A DNA stretch of 7,124 nt, taken from the NCBI GenBank assembly GCA_003218935.1, contig QHPA01000111.1, positions 1 through 7,124 of the forward strand. The letters run 5' to 3'. Below, piece after piece: positions 6,061-7,124 of the stretch; position 1 is the first letter of the stretch; every line of letters begins with the position of its first letter. The notes under the pieces are model-generated. The model saw only the letters and a list, made by a program, of their open reading frames with translations, was not told the origin of the DNA and did no database searches. Source of the stretch: Verrucomicrobiota bacterium (GTDB lineage: Bacteria; Verrucomicrobiota; Verrucomicrobiia; Limisphaerales; AV2). Both the position numbers and the translations under genes were made by a program.

Positions 6061-7124
6061 CGTTCGGTTTTCAACCGCAACTGACCGCAGGCGGCCTCGA
6101 TGTCGTGGCCTTTTTCCCGACGCAGTGTGGCGGTGACTTTCTGTTTCTCCAAAGCGTTGAGAAACGCCTCCTGCATTTCGTCGGCTGGGCGCTCCCAGGA
6201 TAGGCCCTCGACTTTGTTATAGGGAATCAGATTTACTTTCGCATTCAGCCGAAGGGCCAGTTTCGCCAAGGGCTTGATTTGCTCCAGACCGTCGTTCACG
6301 CCCGCGATCAGGATGTACTCCAACGTGATCTTCTTGCCTTTTTTTTGCTCGAAGTACTCGCAAGCTGAAATCAACTCGCTCAAAGGATACTTCCGGTTCA
6401 CGGGCATGATTTTGTTGCGCACTTCATCCGTCGCCCCATGCAGCGAAACCGCCAGACGAAATTGCAGCGGCTCATCCGCCAGTTTGCGGATTTGCGGCGC
6501 GAGACCGCTGGTGGAAATGGTGATTTTGCGCGCACCAATCCCACCGCCCCAGCGTGCGTTCAGAATGGTGAGCGCTTGAAGCAGATTGTCGTAATTGGCG
6601 AGCGGTTCGCCCATGCCCATGATGACCAGGTTGTCAATCAGGCGAGGGGTGATAGGCAATGGGTGATGGGCGGCCACGGGCGCATTTCCTATCGCCTCGT
6701 GCCCATCGCCTCGCGCCTGCGCATGTGCGTTCCACCGCTCCACCGCCAAAACCTGCTCGACGACTTCCTCGCTGCGGAGGTTCCGCTTCCAACCCTCCAG
6801 TCCGCTGGCGCAAAATTTGCAGCCGTAAGCGCAGCCGACTTGCGTCGAAACGCAAAGGGTGCGCCGGTCGCTGGCATCGCCGTAAAGCGCGGGAGTGGCG
6901 GGAATCAACACGCTCTCGACGAGCGCGTGGTCATCCAGTCGCCACAGAAATTTTTGCGTCGTATCGCGCGCTCCCTGTTTGCAAACCAACTCCAAAGAGT
7001 GAAGCGAGTAATATTCGCTGAGTTTTTCCCGCAAATGCCTCGGCAGATTGGTCATCGCCTCCCAGCTCGTGACGTGCTGGACGTAGAGCCAGTGCAGCAA
7101 CTGGTCAACGCGATACGGCGGCAC
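6039..7124 (-). CDS. rlmN: Dual-specificity 23S rRNA A2503 / tRNA A37 C2-methyltransferase, 5' end outside window
   Basis: This radical-SAM enzyme methylates C2 of A2503 in 23S rRNA and of A37 in some tRNAs, using two SAM molecules and a 4Fe-4S cluster. The visible 361 residues begin at the family region PPYRVDQLLHWLY, so the true start lies some 20-35 codons beyond base 7124 and the GTG at the edge is not the start. Seen: the cluster motif CAYGCKFC (Cys98, Cys102, Cys105), Cys91 in LCVSTQVGC, MGMGEPLANYDN (169-180), ITISTSG, LAVSLHG, and Cys346 in AACGQL. Cys91 and Cys346 match the two E. coli cysteines of the methyl-transfer mechanism (118 and 355), so it is expected to be active. Between SEEVVEQV and NLVIMGMGEP it is about 20 residues longer than E. 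coli, caused by a repeat-derived insert (6641-6713). The last residues (LALQR) are encoded by the periodic tract. Confidence 0.96.
   Translation of the reverse strand: MPPYRVDQLLHWLYVQHVTSWEAMTNLPRHLREKLSEYYSLHSLELVCKQGARDTTQKFLWRLDDHALVESVLIPATPALYGDASDRRTLCVSTQVGCAYGCKFCASGLEGWKRNLRSEEVVEQVLAVERWNAHAQARGDGHEAIGNAPVAAHHPLPITPRLIDNLVIMGMGEPLANYDNLLQALTILNARWGGGIGARKITISTSGLAPQIRKLADEPLQFRLAVSLHGATDEVRNKIMPVNRKYPLSELISACEYFEQKKGKKITLEYILIAGVNDGLEQIKPLAKLALRLNAKVNLIPYNKVEGLSWERPADEMQEAFLNALEKQKVTATLRREKGHDIEAACGQLRLKTERELALQR
6641..6713 (-). repeat. In-frame repeat-derived insert inside rlmN
   Basis: This 73-bp stretch encodes about residues 138-161 of RlmN. It holds two pairs of direct repeats, each spaced 14 bp: GGTGATAGGC (6648-6657) with GGTGATGGGC (6662-6671), and CCTATCGCCTCG (6688-6699) with CCCATCGCCTCG (6702-6713). 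The two pairs are also roughly inverted copies of each other: GCGAGG followed by GATAGG (6642-6656) against the complement of 6688-6699. The stretch keeps the reading frame and has no counterpart in E. coli RlmN. It resembles in principle the Rickettsia palindromic elements that sit in frame within genes, without sequence relation that I can see. Confidence 0.55.

Overview
The window reads as ordinary chromosomal DNA of a moderately GC-rich bacterium. I suspect the Verrucomicrobiota (Pedosphaera/Limisphaera-like). This rests on the C-terminal module of the secreted protein (a 'FxLQTN..L...W ... FFRL' ending I associate with that phylum), weak or absent Shine-Dalgarno sequences at most starts, and abundant small palindromic or periodic repeats between genes. 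It is an inference from recalled family features, not a database match.

Layout: a rhomboid intramembrane protease (16-720, minus) diverges from lysyl-tRNA synthetase lysS (974-2551, plus). The 253 bp between them hold a palindromic repeat element (791-867). Next comes a secreted, beta-rich protein of unknown function (2694-4233, plus). Its signal-peptide region is separated from the body by a frame break or an early stop, and a near-perfect 23-bp palindrome lies over its probable -10 box. A hairpin terminator at 4252-4274 separates it from three minus-strand genes, given in transcription order: rlmN (7124-6039, 5' end outside the window), hisH (5930-5313) and a Mn-type superoxide dismutase (4927-4298). 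The SOD gene has its own Shine-Dalgarno and a plausible promoter. A 385-bp stretch between SOD and hisH holds no gene I can support.

The genes do mostly unrelated housekeeping work: tRNA charging, 23S rRNA/tRNA adenine methylation, histidine biosynthesis and superoxide removal. They do not form one pathway, and hisH has no hisF or hisA beside it here. I found no CRISPR array, integrase, transposase, tRNA, toxin-antitoxin or defence locus.

The points that stand out are: (1) the frame break in front of the secreted protein, where dropping one A restores a signal peptide; (2) an in-frame, repeat-derived insert of about 24 codons in rlmN, between the Fe-S motif and the MGMGEP motif; (3) an 8-nt periodic tract that fills the rlmN-hisH gap and runs into the rlmN stop codon; (4) lysS with an insertion of about 40 residues and a Pro in place of a lysine-binding Asn; (5) the two palindromes at 791-867 and 2634-2656.
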